Positions 39,024 through 51,155 of a stretch of 64,000 nt of DNA are shown in pieces. Every line of letters begins with the position of its first letter. Position 1 is the first letter of the stretch. The position numbers and the translations under genes are program-made. Source of the stretch: Taeniopygia guttata (Eukaryota; Chordata; Aves; Passeriformes; Estrildidae); contig NC_133024.1 of NCBI RefSeq assembly GCF_048771995.1, positions 3,353,001-3,417,000 on the forward strand, written 5' to 3'. Under the pieces are notes generated by a model. It was not told the origin of the DNA, searched no databases, and worked only from the letters and a program-made list of their open reading frames with translations.

Positions 39024-42000
39024 AGGCTTCCTGCTATATTTGTTGCAGAGAAGCCAATTTGGTTTTTTTTTATGTGCAGCACTATTTCAGCTTGTGTCCT
39101 CTGTAGCTTTCCTGCTGTCTCTTTTCCTCTCACATTTATTACACCACCTTCCTTTCCACCCCTTACTTTTGGCTTGTTCTGGTTTGAATGACAAAGAAAT
39201 GATAAATTCTATTGAGAGTTTTTACAAAAATGTTTCTTTTTCTATTCTGAGGTATTGACCCCATTGTGGCTGAAGGCTCTTTTCAGATCTAAATGGTGCA
39301 TTTTTTCTAATTTGACCTGCTGTCTCACATGTGTCCTTTAGTAACATGATTTTAGAGCAGAAAAGACATCAAGATCCCCTGTGGGATGTAGAAAAGACCA
39401 TAACCTTACAAAGTAAGTCTTTCTATTGCCTTTGACTATGTGTGATTTTGGGGATGCTCCTTCTTTCACAGGAACACTGAGTGATGCACAGGATCTCACA
39501 TTATGTGAAGAAGCATTTCTCAGTAACAAATACGAATTTGACCCCTCTTTTTTGAAGTAAATGACAAAATTCCAGCTGATATTGGCCACAATAGCAGCAG
39601 AATAACGTTTTGACACTTACACATAGAAAGGAATGTATAGAGACAGGAAATACACAGTCATATTGAGAAGCACATAAAGCATGTTATAAAGCTCTGGCAT
39701 AGTAATAACTGAGCTGCTGAGTTTATTTGTGCCATGTCAAAGAAAAATACCATTTCATAAATACATGCAAAGGTTCATGCAGGGGGACATTTGATCCTGG
39801 GAAGCTATGTCAGACACAGTGGATTCATTTCCTTCTTTTCCATATTTGCCTCAGTTTCCTGGAAAAAAAAGAGTGTTTTACTTTGAAGGATAGCCTGTCC
39901 ATGCTGAATGTTTATTCAAATACTGTAAATACTTACACCCTTTGTTTCAGATGCAGAGACTGTAATTCAAAACCTCATTAAGCAGCCAGTAGACATCTCC
40001 ATTGCAGGGAACAAGTCATGACATCAAGAAAATCTGATAACTTGTCAAAGAAAAAGTGTACAATGCAAGAACAGTGGCCTTCTTTGCTTCTCCATGACAG
40101 AGCAGCACTCGTTATGTGCTCCCCCTTCTTTGACACTGACGTCTCTGTTGTCTTGAAGGGAAGGGGTGACATGGGGCAGAAGGCAACACCTGGAGAAACA
40201 AAGCAGAAAAGAGAGACAAGACATGGTAATGTGAGTATATCAGTGTGGATGTACATGCATTCTAAAGAGCCAGCAGTGAGCCCTGAATTTGAAGGCAGAG
40301 CTGGCAGGGCTCTTGAACATACTCAATACCTGCTCTGAAACAGAGCTGCGCTGCAGAGAGATGGTGGCAATCAATCAGAGTCTCTTGGAACAATTAATGT
40401 GAGAGGTGGAAATGCAATATAAAAGGGAAAATAATATGGGGCAAGCAAAAAACTCAGGTGCTCTGGCAATGAACACTACTGTGGTATGATTTCCAATGTA
40501 AATAACTGTTTATATCAAAAAGGGAAAAAAAAAGGAGTTTAAGCGTTTAAGCTTTTATCCATGCTAGCAACTTTTGCATGTATCTGCTGTTTACATGTGG
40601 CTATAGAAATATGAGTGTAAGCATTAATGCAGTCATTAACATATGAATGCCCCAAATAACATAAAATTGATGTAGACAAAAACTCTCTTCCAAAACCAAA
40701 AGCATAAGCTTCTTGCAGTCCATGGAATAAAATCCAGAGGGGAAAAAAGGAGATACAGATGAGGAAACCAGTATGCTGTGCATACCACTTGTGTGATACC
40801 AGGCCTATGTGTCTGTGGCTGGGACTAATATCAGTGTTTCAAAATGTGTGTGTCAAATAGTTCAGACAAAATCTCTGCACATGGTGGCTGGGGCAGACAG
40901 AGAAGCTGAGCCAGCACAGCCTCATTGTGTTGTAGGCTGAGCCAATCCAACAGTATTCCCAGAGTGGCAAAGGCCCTCAAATCTTGGTAACTCTGATAAT
41001 TGCTTCACTAAATTCATTCACAGTAGGCAAACAGCAGTTTCTTGTGCTGTTTTCGTTCCTGGTGTTCTCCAATAAATTTATTGAACTTCATCTGAGTGAG
41101 ACAAAAACTCCTTTTGAAATGCATTTCAAAAAAATCTGATTAACCTCTCTTCTACTTCAGGGTCATAAATAACTCTGATGCTCAGAGAAGGCTGCAACCT
41201 TCAAGACCGTTCACCCAGCAAGGAGATGACTCCCACCTTCTGGATATGCAAATCTGGGTGCCTAAGCATGCAATATCCTCTCCTTCTTCCATTTAATTTA
41301 ATGCCTCTGATAATATTTTCACATAATAGGCTAAACAAGTTACAGTTAAATGAGATGTTGACATTTTTTATTTTTAATAAGGTTTGTCTTGATTTGAAAC
41401 ATGAAGATAAAAGAAGTTCCTTGAAGCAGAACTCTGTTTATCAGTAAATTCTCCTGATTCACCATAACCGATGTCTCTGTTTATTAGTTTATCAGCCAGG
41501 TTATGAAGCCACTGTTTGCAAAATCTGTGAGTAGTCCCATTGGCAAGGTAAAATCCTATTAATACAACTGAGGCAGCTGGGGAAAACCAGACAAACTTGG
41601 AGCCTTATATTCTTCTATAATAATGCTTTTATACATCAGAAACGAATTAGGAATGTGCCATTCCTCCAGAACTTGTATCTGACTTATTCCAGATTCACCA
41701 CTAAACCCTGTCTAAGCCATAACAGAAGTGCAAAGGTGACAAGATGTGGCGACCTTGCTCAGAAGTGTCAGAGAGTTTTCAGAGCTGTTCCAACCAAAAC
41801 TTATTACTGAAATGATGCTCTAGAAGTCATAATTCAAGTGTGTCTCCCCAACAGGGGAGAAAAGGTTAAGATAAATAATGGGCTTAATTATTAATTAAAC
41901 ATCCTCAGAAAGCAGAGGAAAGAAGCAGAATGACAACCAGTTCAAGCATGGCCAGACATTTATACACTGCTGATAAACAAATTCTGTCTTGTTTTCCTCA

Positions 42001-45000
42001 CCCAGAATCAAAAACTCAGATGAGATAAATACTGGAAGCCAAAGCAGGGCCCATTGTCTGTTTCTTAATGTTTTCTTTATGGTGATTATAGACTTGGAAT
42101 ACCAGGTAAATTTGAACCTGCTAACCACAACACCCATAATTTAATCACAAATTACTTAACAATGCTTTTTTTGAGGAGATTTAACTACAAGCTGTCCTTG
42201 AGATGTGATAACATTCTTCTTGCAGACTCAAACACTTATGAAACAGAAGACTATTTAATTTCTTTTTGATAGGGTTAATTTTCTGCTGGTTTAACTCTTT
42301 GAATTATCTTTCCAAGGGCCAGCCCATCACTGGTGCCAGCACAAGGGAAGGAGTGTGAGGGTCTGGTGGAGCTGGGAATGTTTTTTTATTCAGAACTCAG
42401 TGGCCCTCAGTACAAGTGCACCATCACACCCTTCTTGGGCTCACCAGCCCCAACACAGGCATCACCTCACCCTGGATCCAGGGGAGCTGAAGTTATCTTT
42501 AACATGGCAATGCTATTTTGTGGAGCCAAACTTCTGCTGCCTCTCTGTAGGTCAGGGAACTGAATATATTTGGAATGCAAACCAAGACTCAAAATTAAAA
42601 AAAAAAAATTACTAATGGGAACTACTTGTGACTTGAAGGTTAGTTGCTGGTATGGTTTTGCAGCTAGGCACCTAAAATGAGAAGGGAGCTAAGAAATACA
42701 ACTTTGGCAAGAATGAGTTCATGATTTCAGATTGCTCCTTACTATCTAAATAAAAACTTGCCTCACATTTGCAATGAAAGTGTTAATACAATGGTTGCTG
42801 TTATCTAGCCTAAAGCTTTTTTTTTTTAACAGGGCCTAACTAAGCTGCATCACTTTCTCATTTATATTAGAGCTCACAAAAGTGTCTCCTGGAAACACAC
42901 TTGAAAGTTATTATTAAAAGTGTTTATATTGTTTTAACCCTGAGTGTCCAAACCCAACTTTATGCCCGGTACTGAGTGCTCCACTGAACAATTCAAGGGA
43001 AATTAATGTTATTTATCCTGAGGCTGAGAAGCAACAGGAGAATTAGCATGCTTGTCACTGTGCTCAAATCCCTGCAAAAGTTGACAATTATATTTGCAAG
43101 TATAATTCCAGACTGTCCAGGGAAATGACAGACAAGCAGGTGCAGACTTGCCTGAAAAGGAAGCTGCTTTAAGGCTGCACATGTATCACAAACAGAAGGA
43201 ATCTCCCCATTTCCTTGGAAAGATTTTAAGGACACAATTTAATGTATTGTTTGACACAAACCTGAGTAAATTAAAGAAGAGAGGTAACAGAAGGCAAGTG
43301 AAGTATTAGCCTGTGTATTCTTTCCAAGCCTTCTGCTAGCCAAGCAGGAATAGCCTTGCTGTCTCCTCTGGAAAACTGGGGAGTTGAACATTCACATTAT
43401 AAAGCAATGAAAGAAGGGCACTTACTATAATTATTCAGGGAAAACACTTATGGTACTGGAATTCTCTAGCAAGGAACAGCTTTTGTAGCTGGCTAAAAGC
43501 AGGAGGGGAGCTTGACAGAGGCCGTTTTGGCAGAAAAACTAGATGTTATGTTCAGTGTATTCTGAACAAGTGCTTGGCACACAAAGTGAACTCAGTTGAG
43601 TGTATTCAAGAAGCAGCAAGCTGTGAAATGTGTGTTTAGCTTAGTAGATTGGCAACAGTGGCTTCAGTCAAAGAAAGGACCACCTAGCTTCTCCTGTTTG
43701 GAGGTCTTACCTACTACAGTTTGTCACAGACAGATTATATACTGTTCACCTAATTGGTTTTTTTCCTCCTGTAATCTGTCCATTAATATCGGCAGGGTTG
43801 ATTTTCCAGCGGAACGTTTATATTAGTCAGAAATTAAATAACTTGGCAAACCTCATTTCTCAAATTGTCACTGCAGACCATGCTACATTTCTGCTTAGTC
43901 ATCTGTCTAGCATGGGTTTTTACCCCTGACAGAGTCAAGGCCATGGCCATGGAGGTTAAAATGTGCCCCTAGCATTGCTGAGGATCTGGGAGCCAAGCAG
44001 AAAGAAGGTTTTACACCCCAAATTTATGTTTTGTTGTTGTCAGGTTTCCCCTGCCTTGGAAAAAATCTCTACTGAGAATATTCATAGCAAAAGTTTTAGA
44101 AAACTAGACTAATAATAAATAAAACAAGTCTTTCTTATTTAACAACATGCTTTAAAAAAAAGCATAGTTCTGTAGGATTTTTTTTTTGGTTTCTGTAAAA
44201 GAGACAAATATTTTTCTACAAAATTTTATCTCACTTTCTCCAATGTCCAATGTTATGATTAGATGCATTTCTAGAGTTATCTATTGATTCTGAATTATTA
44301 ACTAGGCTACAAGAACTAGTTACATCTGCACTTTAGAGGTAGATATTCTTCTTCAGGATAATATATAACATTTGTCTACTGACAAGCAAGAATTTTATAT
44401 TTAAAATTTAAAATAATTGAAATACAAATTTTGGATGTACTGTAATAAACTTGTAAATAGATTTATTATTTTAAATGACACTTTATTTCCAAAGGGGTTG
44501 GGGTTTTTTTTCCCCACCAGTTGAGGAGAAAAAAATATTTTATGAAATTTAAAATATGACACAAAGCTGCACAAGTTTGAACTGTTCATTTGATTGCATT
44601 TTAAATTCCTCTTCACACAAGGTTTTTTAAATTTTTTTTTTTTTTACTGTCATGATCTTAGTTCTGTCTTCTCTACTCCCCCACAAGGCTTGAAAATATT
44701 GGCATAAAATCTGATATTTAAAACCAAAAACCCCTGAAATGCCATCAAGATCCTTCACATTTTCTCTCTTTTTGTGGGCACTGAACTTCAACTCCAAAGA
44801 CGTATCTCTGGGGCCACTTGATTTAAACATATGCCACAATTTCTCACTTCACTACATGACTCTGACACCTGACTCTAAGAAAAACACCTACTATTAAAAA
44901 AGATGTGATGCTATCATGATCTAACAATGATTGATTAAACCCAGACCCGAATTCTAATGAATTTCAAGTGACAGGCAGCTCTGTTTAATGCTGAGATATT

Positions 45001-48000
45001 GACTCAGCAGTGCTTAGCAATATGAATCTGACATCTGCATTGCTTTGCCATTCTTCTGTACATCCCCAAATTTAACATCCAAATCTGTTTTGGCTTCCTT
45101 TGACAAGTCTCTGGCTTTTTAGTGTGTTTATAACACTGTTATAAACTTACAGACCTGCACTACTACTACACACTTAGCACAGTTTATTCCATCCTTGCAC
45201 ACTAGAAGTTATTTAATAATTTGTTCCTTATTTGTGAAGCTGATTACTACAAGTGTTTGTATATGATGACAATCCAATGCAGGCACTATTAAAAATCAGT
45301 GCTGTTTGCAGGTTTCTAACTGGTGCAAAATAGAGCTGGCATTCAGGCAACAGGCAGCAACCCATCACTTAAAATACAATATATTAAGCACAAGATTAGA
45401 GCAAACCCCACAAAATATTCAGCACAGTGCATCTTCCCAGGAATTCACTAGGCTCCAGTGCTATTGTCATGACATCTTATGAAATTGATTTATTTAGCAC
45501 TCACAGCAGATTAAGTGAGGACAGAAACTGCAGAAGTAGCCCATTTACAAAAGCCCCATTCACTCCATTGAGCAGAAGCTCAGCTCCTTTATTTGAAACA
45601 AAATACAGCACTCAACCAAAAAGCAAACCCAGACTCAACTACCTCCATCAGCTGAAGCATTACTGAAAATTGTTATGTTAAGGTCCTCCACGACCTGAGC
45701 CAAGGGCCAAACTCACCCCTGGTGCGACTGCTTTGATTCAATGGAGTTGTGCTGGCAACCACCTCGCTGTACTTGGCCCACTGCCATTATTTATGCAAGG
45801 CTGTGCTGTGTGTCTTCTCTTGATAAATGCCAGCACTCTAGAGCTCCGAAAAATAAAGAAAAAAACATTCTGCAATAATCACAACAAGACAAGAAACGCA
45901 GGCACACAAACTGCAGCAAGACAGATAAACAAGAATTTACAGCCATGGTATGTGCAAGCACTTAGCTGAAGTTTTTTCTTGTATTTTAAGTAAAAATTTA
46001 TTGTCATAACTAGCATGAGCTTCTTTCTAGCAAATGGACTACAATTTGACTCTTTCATCTCCTCTTTGAGCCACACTTTTTCAATTAAAAATAGAAGTGG
46101 CATGGGACAAATTCTGAAACTTTTATGGAGAGACCCTGGCCTGCAGTTTAACAGACTTGAGGGAGTGTAGGACTTGCAAATACACGTTCAACATCTTTAA
46201 ATTTGGAAATATTTAGCACTGCTACATGAAGCAAAGCAAAATCTTCAAGACTCACAGGAACATGATCATTAGTTTATATTCAGGTAACATGCCTGTCATG
46301 GTGCTAGGAGCTGTTACTTTACTAGGGGCTTTACATAGCCTTTAAATATAAAAATGAAAGCTTTAACCTAGTGTTCTGCTGAATTGACATAGGTGATCCT
46401 AACACACTTGTAAGGCAGTAGAAGGCACTAGACAGCACTAAAGCAGGCTGTGTGTGGCACCTGTTTCTCAGGAGCTGACTGATATGTCAGGAAATCACTG
46501 TCAGCACGCAGCCTGGCTGAGGAGCAGGGAATGAAAATTCCCCCAGGAGCTCCCAAAAGCCAACGTTTTTCATTTCCTATATACTGGTGGTTTTTTTAAC
46601 AAAGCAGTCTGGTATGTGTATCTATATATACATATGTATGTGTGTGTATAGGCTCAGCTTACTTTTATCCTCACATTTATTTGGACAATAATAATTTTTA
46701 GAATTAGATGTCACAATGAATGCATACTCACATGACTTTCTTTTGTCTGCTTAAAGGCAATAGTTAGCATTTGTATATTCATTCACACGTGCAATGAAGA
46801 AGTTATGCCCTCCTGACATTGCAACAAATGAAAATGTGCAAGGGTAAATTAAAAAAACAACCTAGAAGAGTACATAAGTATTTGTATATTCAGTGGTGCT
46901 GATACTGCATGGATCAGTAGTCTGTGAAAAAAAGAGTTGGCCCAGTAAGTTGGGATAAACACAGATTCTAAGAAAATATATGAAGGCATATTTCAAATGA
47001 GAAATAAGAAAGGTTTAAAGTGAATATTTACTGAAATCTAATGCCACTAAATAGCTTTGTTACCTTAGGCAACCTATTTAACTTCTACTTCAGCTTACCC
47101 ACTTGAAGTATGTGAAAATGTCTCCTTATCTGAATGGTAACTGAATTTTCCTGGGAAGGAAGAACAGCTTATGACAGAAGGGACTTTTGGAGTTTATTCA
47201 GTTTTCTCTCTCTGCTCAGAGCAGGACTGACTTTGATTTTAGATCCAGCTTCAGAATTAAACCAGTTTTCTCTGGACCTTACCCAGTCACCCTTCAAGTA
47301 TCTCCAGTGGTGATACTTGAACCTGCCCTAATTCTTTATGAACATTTATCTTCTCCAACTACAATGTGAATTTCTTGCATTGCAACTTGCACCCATTCTC
47401 TTAGCTTGACATCTGCCTCTGTCTCCCTTACACTCTAAGAATGACAACTTGTGCTTTTTAGTCCTGCCCAAAAGATTTACTTAGCTAAATTATAAAAATC
47501 TGAACTTTACCTGACAGAGAGTTCCTGTAGAGAGATGTCAGAGGCCTTTTAGAAATAATATATTTATTATCATGATACTTACATTGCTGCCAGTTGGAAG
47601 ATTTAGTCAGGGAATAAAAAACTTAATTTCATCATCTGATATGGCAACTGAGTTGCTTCTTCCTATTTAAGAAGAACAAATGAGAAGACAGTATATTTGA
47701 TTAAAGAGAAAATCAGCATTTGTGACTGCCTCCAATCACAAAGTACAAGTCCCTTTCTCCCTTTCTTAGTTTCTGCATCACTATCTTTCACTGGATCATC
47801 CACTTTGAACATGGTTACTTATCATTCCCTTAACAAAATCATGATATCAGCACAACATTACCTTACTTTTTTGATGCTTTATAATTTTTTCCCACTAGTT
47901 TCCTTCCAACAACTCTATCTCTGTCAATGTGCAACTATTGTAAAAAGAGATTTGTGTATTTTACCTCCTTTTTAATAAGCTCCTGGAGTGCAGCCTTGCT

Positions 48001-48748
48001 GAGAATATTTTAGACAGTTTTGCCTTTCCCATTATATCGAACACATGTATGTAATTCTTCTTTATCTTCTGCAGACAAGAACACAAATCTGCATTCCTGC
48101 AGGCTATCTTTCCAGGGGCAATCAAGGTGTTCATACCTGGGCTGTGTATGAACAACACTCTAAAAAGTGAGCTGCTCAATGCTATCCCATCTACAGTGGT
48201 ATAATACTCTATAATCCAACACACTTTTCTATTATACCAGTTTTTGAGCAGACAAGCAAACTAGCTTTTTATATTCACAGTGATTTCAACAGCAGCAGTT
48301 AAATACACTTTTGAGGATTTGTCCAAATATAATTTTTACTTTTGATGGCTATATTAATGGTAGCTTAAAATAATAGGATTAATATGAGATTTTCAGGTAT
48401 ACTAAATCTGGTCTCCTGCTATTATAAACAAGATTGACATACAATCTTGTTCATAAATATATGCTATTTTATTTTACATATATTTTCTTTTTGTTTTTTA
48501 AATCCCTCATTACCATGGAAAGGTATACCTAAAACTTACATCATGTTCTTCTCTCCAGCCCAAGTGTACTCAGAGAAACTGAAAAATCTACTGTTTCTTG
48601 TATATAATCCTTTCATTTAGGCCTTTGGTTTTGTTCTTCTCACTCCTTTCATTCCCTTTCTTCAAGTGATATAAATAGAGGACTTTCAACATCCTTTTAA
48701 AGAGGGACACTCCTCCCAAATCACCTCTGCATCTCTTTTGTTTTACAG

Positions 48749-48853
48749 TTCACCTCCCACATGATTGCAGAGGATCAGGACTTCAGACTGTGTCCCAAAT
48801 TTAGTGTTCTCCATGGCCAGGCAGAAAGATATTTGAAGCATTTTGAAGTAAAG
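48749..48853 (+). other. Candidate internal exon (weak)
   Basis: 105 bases between a strong acceptor (CTTTTGTTTTACAG) and a donor AAG|GTAATT. It is exactly 35 codons in an open frame (FTSHMIAEDQDFRLC...); the other frames contain stops. A phase-0, length-divisible-by-three exon would be plausible, but I do not recognise the peptide, and a frame of 35 codons is open by chance in perhaps one segment in four. It cannot follow the candidate at 21446-21472 directly, because the phases disagree. Confidence 0.15.
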
Positions 48854-48862
48854 GTAATTTTT

Positions 48863-48886
48863 GAAGTAATTATTGAAGTAATCATT
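48863..48886. repeat. 12-base tandem repeat, two copies
   Basis: GAAGTAATTATT followed by GAAGTAATCATT, with related GAAGTAA fragments just upstream. Confidence 0.75.
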
Positions 48887-49920
48887 CCTCAGTCTTTTGG
48901 AAGTGTTTTGCCTGAAATGTGAGGCCTTTCTGTGGACACAGCTTGACTGTAACTACCTCCTGTGGGTGTTGGATCTGCAGCCAGAATATAAAACCCAGCT
49001 ATGGTGAGAGAAAGAAGTCTGTACTCAAAAGTGTCCAAAGCTGAGGAACTGCTGCAGCCAGTGGGGCTGAGGAGATTTTTCTTAGCACCTAGGTTGATGC
49101 TGGTTGAGAAAAACCACACTAACGAAGCAGGAGAATAATTAGTAATGCAATATGGCTTTTATATATAAGCTGCCAGACACGTTTACCTCCTGACAGATGC
49201 CTGTCCAGTGGGCTGAGAAAGGCAAATCAGGCCCAGCCCAGTCCTCACCTGAAAAGTCATCTTCATGAAATGCTTCATGTTATAAATTTACTATAAAGTG
49301 GTGATGGTAGAAGAGACAAAGATTGAATGGATGTTTTGTGCCATTTCTTTCGTGCCTCTAGGCAATCCCTCTTGGTCATGGTTGAGATATTTTGCTGAGA
49401 AATAAAGACAGGGGTGTTTATCTTCCCTCCCTGTATCCAGCTGTCTTCTGGGGAGGAGCAAATAGAGATTAAATGCTTTTCAGACAGAAGTTAGGTGAAT
49501 TAATTTTTCTTCAAATTCTTTTTATATGCTTATATCTCACACTATGTTTCCAGGGAGACATACTGATTTTTCAAAATTTAAGACTGTTATTGAAGGTGTC
49601 ATGTGAAAATTTAACCATTTACATTCAAGACAACCTAACAGAAAAGTGCAAGGGGGAGAAGAAGGAAGAAAATTAAAATTGCAGAAATCTCACTTACTTT
49701 TCCACAGAAGCTAGACTCCAATTATTTACTTTCCAGTGTTTTAACACACTTGAAACATTATTTTGTGCATGCCATTACACCTTACTTGGATGCATACTCA
49801 TTTCCAAGTCAGATTAAGATATCTTAGCCTCCCTCACAAAGTGTCTTTAAATACCAATTAAATAAATATTTCATTCTCTAAACATTTGATTTATTGTTTT
49901 GCTCATCATTTGCTCAGCAT

Positions 49921-50201
49921 GCCTAGAGAAGGGGAGACTGAGGGAAACCTTAATTGTGGTCTTCAACATCCTTACAAGGGGAAGAGGATGGGCAGACACT
50001 GATCTCTTTAGGCCTGTGGCCAGTGACTCAAGGAATTGGCATGAAGATGAGCCAGGGGAGGTTCAGATTTGATATCAGAAATATTAGATATCTGTTTTTT
50101 TTTTCCATATGGATCTTGGGACATCCTGTGAAGGCCAGGAGCTGGACTCACTGAGCCTTGTGAGTCCCTTCCAACTCAGGATATTATATGATTCTATGAT
50201 T
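49921..50201 (+). mobile_element. CR1 LINE 3' end, plus strand
   Basis: This is the diagnostic CR1 3' terminus: TGGACTCACTGAGCCTTGTG, then CCCTTCCAACTCAGGATATT, then the terminal ATTCTATGAT repeat near 50190-50201. Upstream, from 49921 (CCTAGAGAAGGGGAGACTGA), it follows the CR1 reverse transcriptase end and 3' UTR, with a gap or substitution around 50090-50120. It is heavily 5'-truncated, as almost all CR1 copies are. There is no functional frame. Confidence 0.9.
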
Positions 50202-50599
50202 TTGCATTTTATACCTCCTCATACACACAGTTAAAATGCTCAAGAAGGGACAAAAGAAATGTAAAGGTTATTCCTTGGGGATCCCTGGAAATATTGCACA
50301 CATTCAATTTAAATTCACAAGGAAACACTTTTCCAAATTTCCTGGTTTGTTTTCTTAAATAATATATGCATTCCTCATCCGCTAGAACAATAAAATAAAA
50401 GAGGTACCAAAATATTTTAATGCTTAATTATACCTGTTTGCTGCATTTTCTGTGTATTTTCTTTCCATTCTTGTTTTTAATGGCAAGTGCCTACACAGAA
50501 CATCCCTAAGATGTAATAAAGGTTCAGCTTCACAGTAATTGATCTGAAACATTCAGGATAGCACAGGAGATGAGGAGAGAGTGGGTAGACAGAAATAGT

Positions 50600-51155
50600 G
50601 AACCATAGAATGATTTGGGTGGGAAGGGAACCTAAAGACCACCCAGTTAACAACCCCCAGGTCATGGCCAGGGACACCTTCCATGACATCAGATTACTCA
50701 AATCCACATCCAACCTGGCCTTGAATATTTCCAGGGATGGGGCATCCACAGCTTCTCTGGGCAATGTATTCCAGTGCCTTACCACTCCTCACAGGACAGA
50801 ATTTCTTCTATACACCTAATCTAAACCGGCCCTCTTTCAATTTGAAGCCATTCCTCCTTGTCCTTGGCAAAACTCTCTCCCCATCTTTCTTGTTGGCTCT
50901 CTTGACCTACTGGAAGGTGCAATTTGCTGTCCCTGGATCCTTCTCTTCCTCCAGGCTGACCAAACCTTGACTCTCTCAAAGTCTCATAGGAGATGTGTTC
51001 CTTCCCTCTGTTCATCTTCATGGCCCTCCTCTGGACTTCTCCAGCAGAATGATGTCCTTCCTGTGCTGGCACCGCACATCTGGATGTGCTTCTCCAGCTG
51101 GGCTCCCATGGGAGCAGTGTTGAGGGCTGGAATCCCTTGCCTTGACCTGCTGTCC
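50600..51155 (-). mobile_element. CR1 LINE, minus strand, 5'-truncated
   Basis: On the plus strand it begins GAACCATAGAATGATTTGGG, the reverse complement of a CR1 3' UTR, and runs through sequence complementary to CR1 reverse transcriptase. Minus-strand frames keep the pieces LPREAVDAPSLEIFKARLD (within 50477-50785) and VQRRAMKMNRGKEHISYETL-like sequence (within 50821-51180). The frames are broken between these pieces, so it is dead. It faces the CR1 at 49921-50201 tail to tail with about 400 bp between them. Confidence 0.88.

Larger units (their letters stand above)
36840..49920. other. Long non-coding stretch
   Basis: No recognised gene or transposon in about 13 kb. Contents: an AT-rich TATA-type run at about 37755-37840, a poly-T/TTTTG tract at 38966-39023, a short TA/TG repeat at about 46615-46650, tandem GAAGTAATTATT units at 48863-48886, and one weak exon candidate at 48749-48853. 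Confidence 0.5.

Noticed and set aside
48061..48110. Another splice-bounded segment (TTATCTTCTGCAG acceptor, CAAG|GTGTTC donor)
   Set aside because: Weak donor and only about 50 bases; such pairs occur often by chance.
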